Positions 1 through 11,979 of a DNA stretch of 64,000 bases are shown here, piece by piece (the first letter of the stretch is position 1; each line of letters starts with the position of its first letter). The position numbers were made by a program, and so were the translations under genes. Source of the stretch: Chrysopogon serrulatus (taxonomy: Eukaryota > Streptophyta > Magnoliopsida > Poales > Poaceae); the NCBI GenBank assembly GCA_015844335.1, contig JADLZL010002135.1, forward strand, positions 1 through 64,000, given 5' to 3'. The notes beneath the pieces are model-generated. The model did not search any database and was not told the DNA's origin. It saw only the letters and a program-made list of their open reading frames with translations.

Positions 1-969
1 TACCCCCAATTACTTTCTTGATTCAATCAGTTACAATCCCTTAGTATTTATAGTCCCGAGAGGACTCTAACGGAAAGTCCTTATCGAACACGGACTTTTT
101 TCAGTTTTCTAATATTAATTACTAATTTAATTCTAATAATAATAATAGTAATTGGTGGCGAAGATAGCAACGGCAGGAAGCGGCAGCGTGGGCCCCGCAG
201 CTCTGGCCGCGGCGGGCGGCGGTGGTGGCGGCTAGAGCAGCCGCCGCCCCTTTGCTTCTGGCCCCCCACGCCGCCCCTCCCTAGGGCGGGCTGTGGGGCC
301 CCGCTAACCTCGGCCGAATCCTGCCGGGCTCCTCTTTTAACCCATCAACTCCATAATTTGTCACCGTCGTCATTCGACATGTGACAATCTACAATAAGGT
401 GTAGGAGACTAGTGTTTTGTCATGGTGCAACAACAATATGAAAGTCTTGATAAACACGAACCATTAATGCCGAACATGAACAATGTGGAATGCCCCGACG
501 CTATTTTATAGAATGACGAAAATCTATATGTATCTCTCTCTATATATTATATTTTTAAATCCTACTACTAATTTATCTTGCTTGCAAAGTGTCCATATCA
601 GTATTCATTAGAACATCCTACTAGCACATGCAGCTATCTAGCCATAATAAACGGCATCCACATTAGTGTCCACTAGCATATGCCAATATGTCTTCATTCA
701 AGGTATTCATATTAGCAAATTACATCATTTACTAGCATATATTTAATTGTCCATAACATGTATTATAAAATTGATTCATTCATATTATAGTAAATATAAG
801 CAGTATAATTTCACCCACACGATTCCTGCAGCAACGCGTGAGGCATTCTTCTAGTATATAGAGATAAACAAATATTTTTTAACATGCAGAAGAGTTATAT
901 CTCTTTGTATAGATCTATTCCCTTACAAACAACCACTTTGATCCAACTAAGAGAAATATCCTCATTCCT
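1..969. other. Intergenic, no gene recognised
   Basis: This stretch lies downstream of the dioxygenase stop codon. It has a GC-rich patch around 170-320 and is otherwise AT-rich. I see no coding exon, tRNA or clear transposon end. The 3' UTR of the dioxygenase probably occupies the right-hand part. Confidence 0.4.
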
Positions 970-3900
970 TTACTTTGCATGATCCAATGCTTTCTTCCCG
1001 TCCAGTTTGTTTGAAAAATAGTTTTTTAAATACTCTTTTACTGTCATTGTCTTGTATAGGATCCTCTCTTCTGCAATGCTTGTCACAGGTGCAATTACTC
1101 CATCAACTGATGGAAAATGAAATGCTGATATGGTTAACCGTTCTTGATTGGCATTTATTGTGACCCTGTGTTCAACACTCTTGTACTTTCCATTGGACAT
1201 AATCTACAAATATCCAATAAACAAAATAAGACAAATGCAATAGCAAGTTAGTCCATCATTTGTTATTCAAAAAGTAATCATATATCTAAATCTAAATAAA
1301 TATATAGTGCACTGTATTGTAAAGTACAATTAGGGCATAGAGCACAAACCCCTTTCCAAATGTTAAGATGAAAATATTTTTCTACTACCCCTTTCCAAAT
1401 GTTAAGATGAAAATATTTTTCTACTATTATCTATAACTCCTTAAGTAATTTAAGAAGAGAATACATCATTGACAAACATAATTTCTAAAAAAGATTTCAT
1501 ACCTCAAGAAAGTCACCCACATTCACCAGCAATGCTTTAGGATTTGGTTTCACCGTGATCCATGCATTGTGCCTTTTAATTTGAAGGCCTTCAACTGAAT
1601 TAACTTCTAAAAGGAGGGTTAGAAAAGATGCATCTGAATGTGGTGAGAGACCCAATACCTTTTCAGCCATGGTCTTGCATGGAGGGTAGTAATTCATCCT
1701 AAAAACTTGAGATACATATTTGTCGTCCACTAGTTTGAGATCAATATTTAATGTTTTTGCAATGAAGTGAGCAACTGTACCAACAATTTTCATCAACTCA
1801 GAAGAGTGGTCATTAATAGATTTCCTGGCATCACAAAAGGAATAAATGCATATTATTATTACATTATTACTGAATTCAATGACACAATGAACTGCATTGG
1901 GATTTTTAAGTTGTGAATGTCTCATTAAAACTGAGGCTAGGTAGTTTGATTCATGACCATCCCTTATTTCACTACTACAGAAACTATTTGTAGCAACGCC
2001 TCACTTTTTTTTTGTAGGGATGGCTCTATATTAAACCGTCACTACAAATGGTGGCCAAACGAACCGTCACTACAAATCCATTTGTAGGGACGGTTGGTGT
2101 TATGAGCCGCCTCTACAAATGTCTAGATTTGTAAGGGCGGTTCTATATCCAACAGCCCCTACAAATCGGATTTGTAGGGGCGGTTCTATATTGAGGCGTC
2201 TCTACAAATGAATGCCGAATATAAAAAATAAAGCACTAAAATTTATTTTTTTAAAATGATCTTAGATGGAAAAATGACTAAAATAAAAGTTGTAGATCTC
2301 AAAAAGTTAAGCAACTTTGTAGTTAACAATATTTTCATTTGAATTTTTTTTCACATGGTAAATTGTGTATGAATGACTTAGGTTTGAACTTTAAATTTTT
2401 GAAATGAACTTTTTTAAATAACTTCAAATAGAGAAACAACCAAAATACAGGTAGTAGATCTTGAAAAGTTATAAAACTTTATAATTGACAACTTTTTGAT
2501 TTGAACTCATCTTGTTAAATAAAACTATATTGACTTTCTCAAATGTAAATTTTGACTTTTTTTTCAAATGACCTCAGATGGAGAAATGATCAACATGAAA
2601 GTTGTAGGTCTCGAAAAGTTATGAAACTTTGTACTTGACAACTTTTTGATTTAAAATTATCTTGTTAAACAAAATTACATTGACGTTTTCAAATATAAAA
2701 TTTGACTTTTTTTTTAAATGCCTTGGATGGAGAAATGATCAACATAAAAGTTGTAGGTCTTAAAAGTTATGAAACTTTGTAGTTGAAAACTTTTTGATTT
2801 GAAACCGTTTAGAGCCTCAAACAATCAATTTAATCTCAGTTTAGAATAATATGTAGGGAAAGAAAATATGATATGGACACATGTGATAGTGAGGTGTAGT
2901 GGTAGAGGAGGGAGCGCGCGAGGGTGAGGTTGTGAGTTCGAATCACGATCAATACAAAGTCTCAAAAAATCATGGAAAAAAGGCTAGGGTGAGCCCCGGA
3001 TGAGGGCTATCTAGTGGGTATTTTCTCGGATTAAAATAAGTTTTTTACTATTTTTTTGATAATTTTTCATAATATCTAGAAATTGATTTGTAGGGGCGGT
3101 TGGATATAGAACCGCCCCTACAAATCGCCAACCGTCTCTACAAATCGATTTGTAGAGGCGGTTGGCTAACCGTCACTACAAATCAGGCATTTGTAGCCAC
3201 GGTTGCGTAGTGACGGTTGGCAAAAGCGCGGCTACAAATGCTTATGAACCGTCACTACAAATCGTTAATGTGGTAGTGTTTCAACATGTTTGGTCCTATG
3301 TATTTAAACATAAAAGGATATGCTATTTTGTATAGAAAACTCACCATGACCTTTTTGCTCTAGTATATTTATTCAACATTATATTTAAACATATTTTACA
3401 AAAATGATATTGATGTATAACTTCTATCTTGTTTCTTTAAGGCTAGACTTAGGGCAGGCAATCCTATTCAACAATGCTAACATGGGGTAAATACTTCTAT
3501 CTTGTTTGGTAGAGATTATAGCTCTTCAAGATCAAGCCCTATTCGTGGAGTTCAGTAATGCTCAAAGACCACATATTAGGAGATCCCGAAGTTATGTTAG
3601 GGTAGAGAGAAGATGTCTAAAAGAAGCCAAAGATAGCACAAAGTGGCCAGTTGAAGCTATGGAAACTGTTTGATCAAGGACGATGTTGCCCTAGCAAAGT
3701 ATACAATGATCGTTGGGATTAGGGATGCCAAGGAGGATGAAGCTTCGGCTCTTTAAGGTTGAGGATATAAATAAGGTGTGTCTGGTTGTAGCCCTGCCTG
3801 GGAGCTCTCGCCAGGCATCTATTTTCTTCTTCTCTTCTTCTTCTTCTTCTAATAATAATCTTCTCTAATAATAAAGAGGCAAAATTTCTGCCACCAAATC

Positions 3901-6900
3901 TTTCATCCAACCTCTAATCCTAAAGTGGCGCGGCTTCGCAATCAGATTCGAAAAAGAAAAAAATCATCCACCTAAATAATAGGAAACTGAAACGGAAAAA
4001 AATAAAAGAACCCCTTCCCAAGCTCCGTCTTGGCGTCTTCCAGTCCAACCCAAAGACTGGAAGCTCTACCTTTGACCGACCAAAATCAAGGTATTAATCT
4101 AGCTATTTTGTTTGCAAAAAAAATCTATCTATTTATTGGTAACCATATCGTAAAATAATCTGCTTTCCTCGGTGAACCGTCCGTTGTTTCCCATTTTCTG
4201 TTTTCCCTTCCCACTATCGGTTGTGTACGTGACTCTTTCTTCTCTTTTTAATCTCCCACTTTGTCTTATATAATAAAAAATAATAAATTTATGAGTCTCC
4301 TATATATTTTTACTTTTCAAAATGTGCTCACTCCTCCATATCCCATACGTGAGTTTAGACTGATCACGATCCATGCTCATACAAGTAACTACAATTCGCA
4401 TTTAACAATGACTCAGAGTCTGATTAAAAGATGTCTCCATAGCAACACACAGGCACAACTACTAAACAAAATCTGTCGGCAGTCTACATTGGATCGGTGA
4501 GACGTGCATAGGCACATCTACTAAACAAAATTTGTTGGCTTGGATCGGTGAGACATACAAAATCTATACGTTAGATTTTCTTTCCCTGGGTATAGTTTGT
4601 TGTGTTTTTCCATGTTTTTTCTATTTTTATTTTTTCTGGTGCAACAAATGCAGACACACGATGGGTTGTGCATGCACGCCCTGCCAGAGAGAAGTGTTGG
4701 GAGTCACGGTTTTATTAGAAGAGAATTCACTCACCAACAAGTGTTCAAAAGGTTTGGGTTGGTGGTTGCAACATGGTTGTGATGGCAGCTAAGACGACGT
4801 GGGCACCGGCCACCGGGCACTCGCGGAACCAAGGGGAAGGGGGCGGTAGGGGCTGTGAAAAAATTTAAACACATTTATAAATATTTCAATGCACATCATA
4901 TTTTACCCATTTTAATTCATCTTTTACCATGATATTATAATTTTGTTATGAATACTAACTAAACATGAAAAAACACTAAAAAGAATGTAGAGATATACAC
5001 TTATATAATTTATTTAGCATACTTATAAGGTGTCATTATGTTTGCCCGGCCCCTTGAGTTAAAGTGTTTTTCGGCCACTACCTCTAGGGTGGTGAGAGAT
5101 GGTGGTTTGTGCAGGGGTGGTAGCGGGGGTGTCGTGCCGGAGTTGTCAGCAAGAGCCCTGTCGTTAGGGTTGGGAGACATGGTAGGTCGGTGGGGGCAAT
5201 AATGATCCTATTGAGGCGCTGACCGCCGGTGTTGGAAGCTCATAGGGAAGGGCCGGACAGATGAGGGGTGCGTGTGGTAGTTTGTGCAAGCGAGGTAGGG
5301 GCACGTGCGACGCCGGCAAGAGGATGAAGGATCACACTGTTTTCAATGACGCGACCTTTCTCCCATAGTAACGTACGGGCATATTTGCTAGTATGCATCT
5401 AATAACCAAAAAATAAACGACATGATTTGCTTAATAAATAGCTAAATTACACCCCATACTATATGTAAAGAAATGTCTAACTTGGCTTAAAAAAATAAAG
5501 AAATGTCTAACTTAGTGTACACATACATATTTTCTATTAGATTCTTGCAGTTTAGACATACTGACCTGAAAGTATGAGGTTGAGTAGGCCAATATTTCAT
5601 ATCACGGGTTTGAGGCGGTTGGGTTCTGATGGAAAACCTATCACACCAGTCAAGTTTTTGACCCTCAGACACAACAAACGTTTGGCCGTAGCCCTGAAGC
5701 CCTCCTGGAACCTGTGCATAGGCACACTTCACCTCCAGGGGAAGTTGGAAGAAACACTGAATGTCGCTTCTTATATTTGTGATGATCTCATCTGGTATCT
5801 CATGATTTACAAGCTATGAGAGACGGAGAAGTTCACATTAGTAGGCTAATATCTCATATCACGCCTAATGAATTTAAGATATTAATAAAGAGCAGAAATT
5901 ATTAGATCCCCCACTGGAAGTGAATAATCGATGGTATCATTAGGAACAAGTTTGATGTAGGTAAACATAGATAAAAAATCCTGTATTTCAAATGACCTTA
6001 CGGCTTATCGTTCTAGTAAAATTATAATTAACAGTTAGACCTTGTTTGGTTAATCTCCTCTCCAAGAAAATTAAAGGAAATTTTGACAGGTAGGAAATTT
6101 ATAAGGGCAGTTCCAACATGAAACCAGAAATGGTTTCCATAGCATTAAACAAGCTGAGGTGGCAGTTGGACGGGTTCGGACCCGAAACCCTAGGGCCGTG
6201 TCTGCTTTCTCCCCACGAATCTCAGGTTCAGGGACCCAAATCGGGTTGGGTGAGGGGACGGGTTTGGTATCCACCCTGCAGATGCCCACGCCCCGAAACT
6301 AAGGCTGTTCAAGAATTCAGCCAACAAAGCTCATTACAGTCCAATCCCACATCCTAACCCCACTGCACCGACACTCGGTCGAGTCTGCGCAGCCGCTCGA
6401 TGACTCTCCGTGACCCCGTTCCCTAGCATGTGTCGCGCGACTCTGTTCCCCAGTCCCCTCTGTGAATCTGCACTCCCCTCCACGACTCTTCGCTCGACCA
6501 CAGCAACACGACACCACACGAGATGGCGCGAGGGCGAGGCAGGCAGGGAGCATGACAACACTCCCCATCCTTCCCAGCACTGCACAATGCGTGACAGCAG
6601 GGCGCTCTCTGCTCGATCCCTCCCTTCCCATCCGCGGGACGCCGGCGACTGCGCGACCACGAGGCAAGCGGTGGAAGAAGCTAGGCGGATCTGTTAATGC
6701 TAGAATTGATCTAGACAACACACCAGCATGGGCTAGCACATAAGAGGTTGCAATCCAACCTAGAACACGACAAAAATTCAGCGGGATCAATTTTAACCGA
6801 TCTAGAGACCGGTAGGACCAATTTAAGGCATGTTCTTCGCCGATGTAGCTCTGGAACACCCCTCGGGAAGACCCGTCAAAGGGATGCACACGAAGGATCT

Positions 6901-8708
6901 CTTAGGACCAGTAAAGCCGCCTATGATGCCGTTGAAACTCGTCGAGAGTCGCAACGAATAGCAAGAGGGATTGGAAAAGGGTAAAAGTTAGAGTAGATGT
7001 GTTTTTTGATTGATTGGATGATGGGAACTCAGTTGACCATGATCCCCTTGTTTATATAGGGGGTTAGTCTTATCCCAGTAGAAAACATATCTAGAATATG
7101 TTCTCCAAATTTTTATACATGAAAATAGATCTAAAACCAATTTAGAGATGAATTTGACTTGGGGTACAGGGTAAAAGCCTAGTTTTTGCGGGTATGGGCA
7201 GGTGCTTAGCGAGCGGCCACGTCACTTAAGTGGCAACCTGGCTTAGCCAGTTCCGCCACCCGGCTAAGCCGGTTCTAGGGCAGGGGCCGGCTTGGAACCT
7301 TCTAAATTGGTTGGAAGAACCGGGTAAGCTGACTGGACAAGGGCCGCCCTGGAACCGGCTTAAGCCGGTTGGTGAAACCGGCTAAGCCAATTTGGCCCTG
7401 GCTCGCCGTCTCCTCGCGTGATCCTTTGTCTTTTATCTCGCTATTTGGCCATTAATATACTTGTCATATATATAATTTGTTGAAGATATCTATAATTTAT
7501 CTTGAGACAATTTAGAGTGCTAACAGGTTCGATATCCCTCTCCTCCCTAGTTCATAGGCAAGTCTCTTTGTCTAGCCTTCTCTCCGGCTGCATGGCTGCT
7601 CCTCTGCTCGTGAGTTTCTGCAGTTGTGCTCGGGGGCTTGAGGAACCCGATGAGTTACTAAGAGCAACTCCAGTCCAACATATAAATTAGGCCCTTAGTT
7701 TTTCTATTTGCATGTTGGCCTGTAAAAAATAGAGACCTAAATTTGTTTCCAACTCCAGCCTAAGATCTTATTGCTGGGGAGGGATAGGATCCTCCTGTTC
7801 CTAGGGGTCTGAAACTATATTTTAGGAATTCTCTTAAAATGAGAGTCAAAATAGGAGACCCACTGAAGTTATTTTTTTACTTGAGCTTCTAAAAATTCGA
7901 ATAGGAGCCTGTTTAGAAGGTTCACTGAAGTTGCTCTAATGCACTAAAAGCTTTCTAGAAATTAATTTATTTATAGACATCGTTTTTCCCAGGTGCGGGA
8001 AACGATTTCGGCTCCTTTCTCCAATGACCGAAAAATGCGCGTTGGAGCCGAGCGCTCGTTTCCTCCCACCCGCACCGCACGCGAGCACGCCTCGCCGGCG
8101 CGCGTACGCTCGAGAGCTCGCCTCGTCGTCCGTCCTCGGCCGTGCCTCCGCGCACTCTTCTGCACGCAAGCTCGCCTCTCCGTTGGCCCTGCGTGCCTCC
8201 GTGCGGGTGTCCGCACTCGTGCACGCATCGCCGCCGATCGCGTCGACGTCTGCGCCCACGAGCACACCTTGCCGCTACGCTCACCTCGCCGCCGGCCAAG
8301 TCTCGCATCGCACGCACGAGCTCACCTTGCCCCCTCAACTCTCTAGAATCCCCACCAATCCGAACAATACCTTCCTAGAATCAATCATCTTGCCACAAGT
8401 AAATAAATTGACTGACTACGTACCTGAAAGAATCCCCAATCCTCGCAAGCAAACCTGAGGCGAGAAGCCTCCTCTTCCACGGAACCGGGATCCAAAAGCT
8501 TGCCAAGGTCGATCACGGGAAGAACCTCGCTGGATTTCTCGGCGAGGACTCCATGGTTCTGAATCTCCGGCCGGATGTACCTCTCAAGAGTCTCGGCTGT
8601 CAGCTCCTCATCAGGACATGCCGCCAGGTCTTGCACGTTCCTGACAGGGAGGGACGAACCCATCCGTGACCATGTGCTTCCGCCGCAGCTCGGAGACTTC
8701 GTCTCCAT
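970..8708 (-). CDS. 2-oxoglutarate/Fe(II)-dependent dioxygenase (SRG1 / norcoclaurine synthase-like), four exons
   Basis: A soluble 2OG-Fe(II) oxygenase that would couple 2-oxoglutarate decarboxylation to oxidation of a small molecule; the substrate is unknown. Exons on the minus strand are 8708-8424, 5813-5566, 1824-1503 and 1203-970, with GT-AG introns and phases that join into 362 residues, the normal family length. The N-terminal DIOX_N domain ends exon 1 at DWGFFQ, and exon 2 resumes at LVNHEIPDE. The catalytic domain has NYYPPC (222-227), HSD (240-242), the distal His 297 in VEHRV, and R307. The usual RxS 2OG-binding motif reads RLT here. The open frame extends upstream to 8720 but has no ATG there; the first ATG is at 8708 (METKSP). 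Introns 1 and 2 (2.6 and 3.7 kb) are mostly transposons. No lesion is visible. Confidence 0.9.
1970..3278. mobile_element. Non-autonomous CACTA (En/Spm) transposon in intron 2 of the dioxygenase
   Basis: The left end is CACTACTACAG and the right end is TGGTAGTG, its inverted counterpart. A 3-bp TTT target duplication lies on each side (1967-1969 and 3279-3281). Subterminal arrays of the TTTGTAGnGACGGTT type occur in both orientations at 1995-2215 and 3085-3265, as is typical of CACTA transposase-binding regions. At 1309 bp it has no transposase frame, so it would have moved in trans. Confidence 0.9.
2886..2955 (+). other. tRNA-like Pol III promoter boxes inside the CACTA element
   Basis: TGTAGTGGTAGAGG resembles an A box, and GAGTTCGAATCA about 45 nt later resembles a B box. 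The segment does not fold into a full tRNA by eye, so it is a tRNA-like relic or SINE head, not a tRNA gene. Confidence 0.35.
3859..5391 (+). mobile_element. Helitron, non-autonomous, in intron 2 of the dioxygenase
   Basis: The 5' end is TCTTCTCTAATAATAAAG preceded by A. The 3' end is ACGTACGGGCATATTTGCTAG followed by T, matching the common grass Helitron terminus (degenerate CCCRT...ACGGG hairpin, then CTAG|T). The insertion lies between A and T, as expected. Its 1.5 kb hold no Rep/helicase frame. I recognise no captured gene fragment, although a G-rich stretch at 4790-5340 could be one. Confidence 0.7.
6692..7525 (-). repeat. Probable solo LTR in intron 1 of the dioxygenase
   Basis: The 834-bp segment begins TGTTAATGC and ends GTGCTAACA, so it has TGTTA...TAACA ends. 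It is flanked by GGATC (6687-6691) and GGTTC (7526-7530), a 4/5 target duplication. On the minus strand CTATATAAAC near 7050 looks like an LTR promoter TATA box, suggesting minus orientation. No internal retrotransposon sequence adjoins it. Call based on ends only. Confidence 0.55.
7662..7936. mobile_element. PIF/Harbinger-type (Tourist-like) MITE
   Basis: The inverted ends GAGCAACTCCAGTC and GACTGGAGTTGCTC-like (ACTGAAGTTGCTC) are flanked by TAA on both sides (7659-7661 and 7937-7939). The length is 275 bp. It lies in intron 1 of the dioxygenase. Confidence 0.75.
7985..8423. other. GC-rich 5' part of dioxygenase intron 1
   Basis: About 300 bp of very GC-rich sequence, 40-350 nt beyond the exon 1 donor. 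It gives open frames in several frames on both strands, but none has recognisable protein similarity. I treat it as intronic, possibly from an old insertion. Confidence 0.4.
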
Positions 8709-8786
8709 CACAACTTCCAAACTCGCAACTCGGTGGTAGTTAGCTTGCTTTATCCATTCATGGCGTCCTTCATAGCCGCCACAGAG

Positions 8787-8793
8787 TATATAT
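8787..8793 (-). promoter_or_regulatory. TATA box of the dioxygenase gene
   Basis: On the minus strand the sequence reads CATATATACTC about 80 bp before the ATG at 8708. This would place transcription start near 8757-8762 and give a 5' leader of about 50 nt. Inferred from position and sequence only. Confidence 0.5.
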
Positions 8794-9076
8794 GTGTACT
8801 ATACGACGCTCAATTATTGTTGAGTTTTGTGCCTAAAAAAAGAGTGTTGACTCTGACTACGCAGGGCTAAACAAAATGAGCAACCGACACTGACACCGCT
8901 AAAGAACTTGTCATGACTTGCTCAAATAAAAGATTGGGGCCGCACGTACCTTTTCAAGAGTCCGTCTGCTCATTCGTCGGTCCAACAGAGCCTGCTTGAC
9001 TTGGCTTCTTATAACTGACCTCTCCTACATTATTAACTGTAGCAGGGTTTTCATGAGTCGTTTCCTATCTCTGAAC
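8794..9076. other. Upstream region of the dioxygenase
   Basis: Likely promoter-proximal sequence of the dioxygenase. No further conserved element could be identified by eye. Confidence 0.4.
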
Positions 9077-9801
9077 TAGTTATTTTCGTCCATAGACTAT
9101 TGCCCGAGGCTCAGTTTGATCTCTAAACTTTCAATTTGTCTACTTTAGTTTTTGAACAATGGATTTGTGGTGCAATTTCGTCTACCCGGCTTCAAACCAC
9201 ACCACGTGGCTAGAAGTACATGAGAAATGTCATTGCTGCCTCACTCTGACTCTTTTAGAAGTTGGCCAGGCTGACAATGTCGTTTACTCCGATTCCTATC
9301 TATTTTCTCCTCTCATCCCCATTCCCATTCTTTCTATTGTTGCCATCTCTATCTTTCACGTCGGCGATGCTAGGAGGAAGGCTGCTGGGTCTGTTCTCTC
9401 TCCCAAGCCTGCTTCATCCGGTTGTTCTCCAGCATCGCCCCCAACTCCCCATGGCGCAGGCCGCCGCTGCCGTTCCATTGAGTTGGCTATCGCCGCTGTT
9501 CCATTGTGTAAGCCGCTGCCATCGTTCCTGTGTCAAGAACTCCCCATGGCGCATGGATCCAGTGAGGAGGAACAAATGGATAAGAGTGAGAGAATCAGCA
9601 CCGTTAGCCTGACTAACTTCTAAAGAAGTGAGAGAGGGGCAACAATGATATTTCGCATGTACTCCTGGCCATGTGGCGCGGTTTGAAGCCGGGTGGACGA
9701 GGTCGAACCACAAATCCATTGTTCAAGAATTAAAGTGGACAAATTGAAAGTTTAAGAACTAAATTGAGCCTCGAGCAATAGTTTAGAGATGCAAATGGCT
9801 A
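9077..9801. mobile_element. Foldback-type DNA transposon with long inverted arms
   Basis: The left arm (about 9077-9260) and right arm (about 9600-9801) are inverted copies. The shared core ACTATTGCnCGAGGCTCA is followed by matching stretches such as CAATGGATTTGTGG and CCCGGCTTCAAACC. The arms are about 180 bp each and diverged by many substitutions. The roughly 350-bp middle has no recognisable gene. The arm length fits a Mutator-like or foldback element, but I found no clear 9-bp target duplication. Confidence 0.65.
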
Positions 9802-11672
9802 TTTATGAGCATAGAGCGAGGAAGGGCCGCCATTTATGGCTCCTTCAACTCAGGTTCTTCAAGTATTGTTTGCTTCAGCTTATCAGTCATTTTCAACCGT
9901 GTCTTTCTTTAAAAAACAGTGGTTTTTAGCTTATCAATTAGCTCATCAGTCGACAAAACGAAGGAGTCTTGATAAAAGGGGTCCCATCCTGTTGTTTTAG
10001 GTTGTCCGTATCTTTCTAAAAATGAGTATTTATTATAAAGAAGTCTTTAGCACATTTTTGTTGCAACACCAAAGAAAGGAAACGCTAAACTCCTATTGTC
10101 TTAGGTTCCTATTATCTTCCTAATTACGTGCAACTTGTGCTTATTTGGTAATCAACTACTGTCCTTTTTACCCCTTATTAAATTGTTGGATTAAACAAAG
10201 ATTGCTGATGGCGTCTGAGCATAAGCATCTCCTTTGGCTCATAAGTGATTCTAGTGTCTCTAGTTATTTTGGCAATCTTTCACTATTGAACGTTTCTACA
10301 AAGAAATCTATCGAAGAATTTTCTAGGTGAGCTCATCAAGGTACCATTTATTTGGATTTGGACTACAGAACATAAGAAACTACTCCCACAATTCTTGTTT
10401 TTAGCGTTGTGCTTTACTCTTGTTTGGGTGCAAGAACTTTGATTCTCCATGCTAGTGTGTGCTTAGCCATATAGGATTTAAACTCCACAAGTTAAGGACC
10501 TCATCTGAGAGTGATCTTAACTACATGTTTAACTTGATGGCGCTAAGAATTTGAACTTAGTGTGATCATGTTAGTCCTAGGGTTTGAACCATTTAGAGGG
10601 TGAATAATTTGCATAGACTGAAGTTGTATTTAACTTTGAGTCAAATTCACTCCTAAGCCAGTCCATCTTTACACCAATTTAAGGAAAAAATAACACATGG
10701 TTGTAAACTTGTCAATGGCCATATATTTCTAATTGTAAATCTAGCGATAGTATCTTTGTAATTGTAAATCACTAAGGATCATGTTTGGCGGAGCTACTTC
10801 TTAGTTCCCAACCTCTTAGTTTATTTTAGAGAACCACTTCTCTTTGAAACAATGTTTGGCAGAGCTCATACTGGATTCATTAGAGAATTGGCTCTAAGAG
10901 CTTTGCCAAACAGGGTTGTACGTCTATTCTTCTTTAGCTACCTGCTTGAGTTCATGTCCATCTTGCCACTGCTAAGCAGGTAAGATTTGTGGGTGAGTGC
11001 CATAGGAGAGTACAATGATTCCAGTGGAGCAGCGATGGTTGGCTTGTACGATGACTCCGGCGACAGTCGAGCCTTTGGAAGGCAAGCAGAAGCTCAGCGG
11101 CTCCACCTCCTGCAGATGGAGGCAAGGTATGGGGATTGGTGGTTCTAGACCTGTGAATGGATCATCGGCTCTGCACCCTTGGTCTAGCAATGGCATATGT
11201 ATGGACGATCTTGTTGTAGAACTAGCGCTCTCCGTTGGTAGAGATCACAGGTGTGGTTCTGTGTCAATTGTTTCCTGGCCATAACCCGCTCCTCCCATTG
11301 GGTATGGATTGGTGGGATATAAGTTCATCTTATCCCTTTCCCATATCTAGTTCTTATCTCATTCTAGATATTAAATAGGGGTTATGCTACCCACCTTCCT
11401 TCATTTCTCATTCCCACCATCCTTTTCCCACAATTCAAACGCCACCTGACCTTTTACTGCTCCAGTGAAGACACAAACGCCGCCTTTTCTTCAAGTCTAT
11501 TTGGCAAGACACTGACTTCACCAAAGCAGTTGTTGCTCCTCTAAAGGAGTTGCTTGAGAAGTGGAGTCGATGCTAAGTTAAGATAATAATAAACTCTTAA
11601 AGATGCTCCATAACCTTTGTTTTTTTCCCTTTGCTTTCCTTTTTTCTTTATTTATTTTTTCCTTTCCCTTAT
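9802..11672. other. Intergenic spacer between the dioxygenase and the inhibitor-2 gene
   Basis: No gene is recognised. It contains one MITE-like segment (10780-10915), listed separately, and short palindromic remnants around 9870-9960. Open frames near 11000-11280 run on both strands with no family similarity I can name. Confidence 0.4.
10780..10915. mobile_element. Small MITE-like element
   Basis: The left end CATGTTTGGCGGAGCT and right end AGCTTTGCCAAACAGGG (reverse complement CCCTGTTTGGCAAAGCT) are imperfect inverted repeats 136 bp apart. A further internal copy of the end lies near 10852. Superfamily uncertain. Confidence 0.45.
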
Positions 11673-11828
11673 GTTATGTTTGGATGGGGATAGAGATTAG
11701 GATATATCCCATCTTTTAAAGACTAAATTAAATCTTAACCATCTATTACTTACACCTTATTTAATCATAACCATTCATCTATTTCCCTTTCCCTGTACCA
11801 CCCTCGTATCCCAATATCCAAACAACCC
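11673..11828. mobile_element. Small MITE-like element upstream of the inhibitor-2 gene
   Basis: GTTATGTTTGGATGGGGATA on the left pairs with TATCCCAATATCCAAACAACCC on the right as imperfect inverted repeats, about 156 bp end to end. It lies close to the presumed promoter of the inhibitor-2 gene. Superfamily not resolved. Confidence 0.45.
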
Positions 11829-11979
11829 TTTACCATATTCGCTGTCAGGAGACCGGCCGCGGCTCGCGCGCACCACGAACTCTTCTTCTCCGTCGCCCCA
11901 CCGCTCCCGTTCGGACTTACCACCACCGATCGACATCTCCCGTCGCGCCGCCGAGCGACGGCGCTCATCCGTTTTCTCC

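Noticed and set aside
2886..2955. Functional tRNA gene
   Set aside because: Only A- and B-box-like motifs are present; acceptor and anticodon stems do not form by eye.
2000..3270. CRISPR-like regularly spaced repeats
   Set aside because: The repeated TTTGTAGnGACGGTT words are subterminal repeats of a CACTA element in a plant nuclear genome.
4532..4792. 86-residue Cys/Phe-rich frame
   Set aside because: Lies inside the Helitron in an intron; low-complexity translation without conserved pattern.
6317..6889. 190-residue minus-strand frame
   Set aside because: It overlaps other frames on both strands, crosses the left end of the probable solo LTR, and lies inside an intron of the dioxygenase.
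8712..8720. Upstream start of the dioxygenase at 8720
   Set aside because: The codon there is TTG; the first ATG in frame is at 8708.
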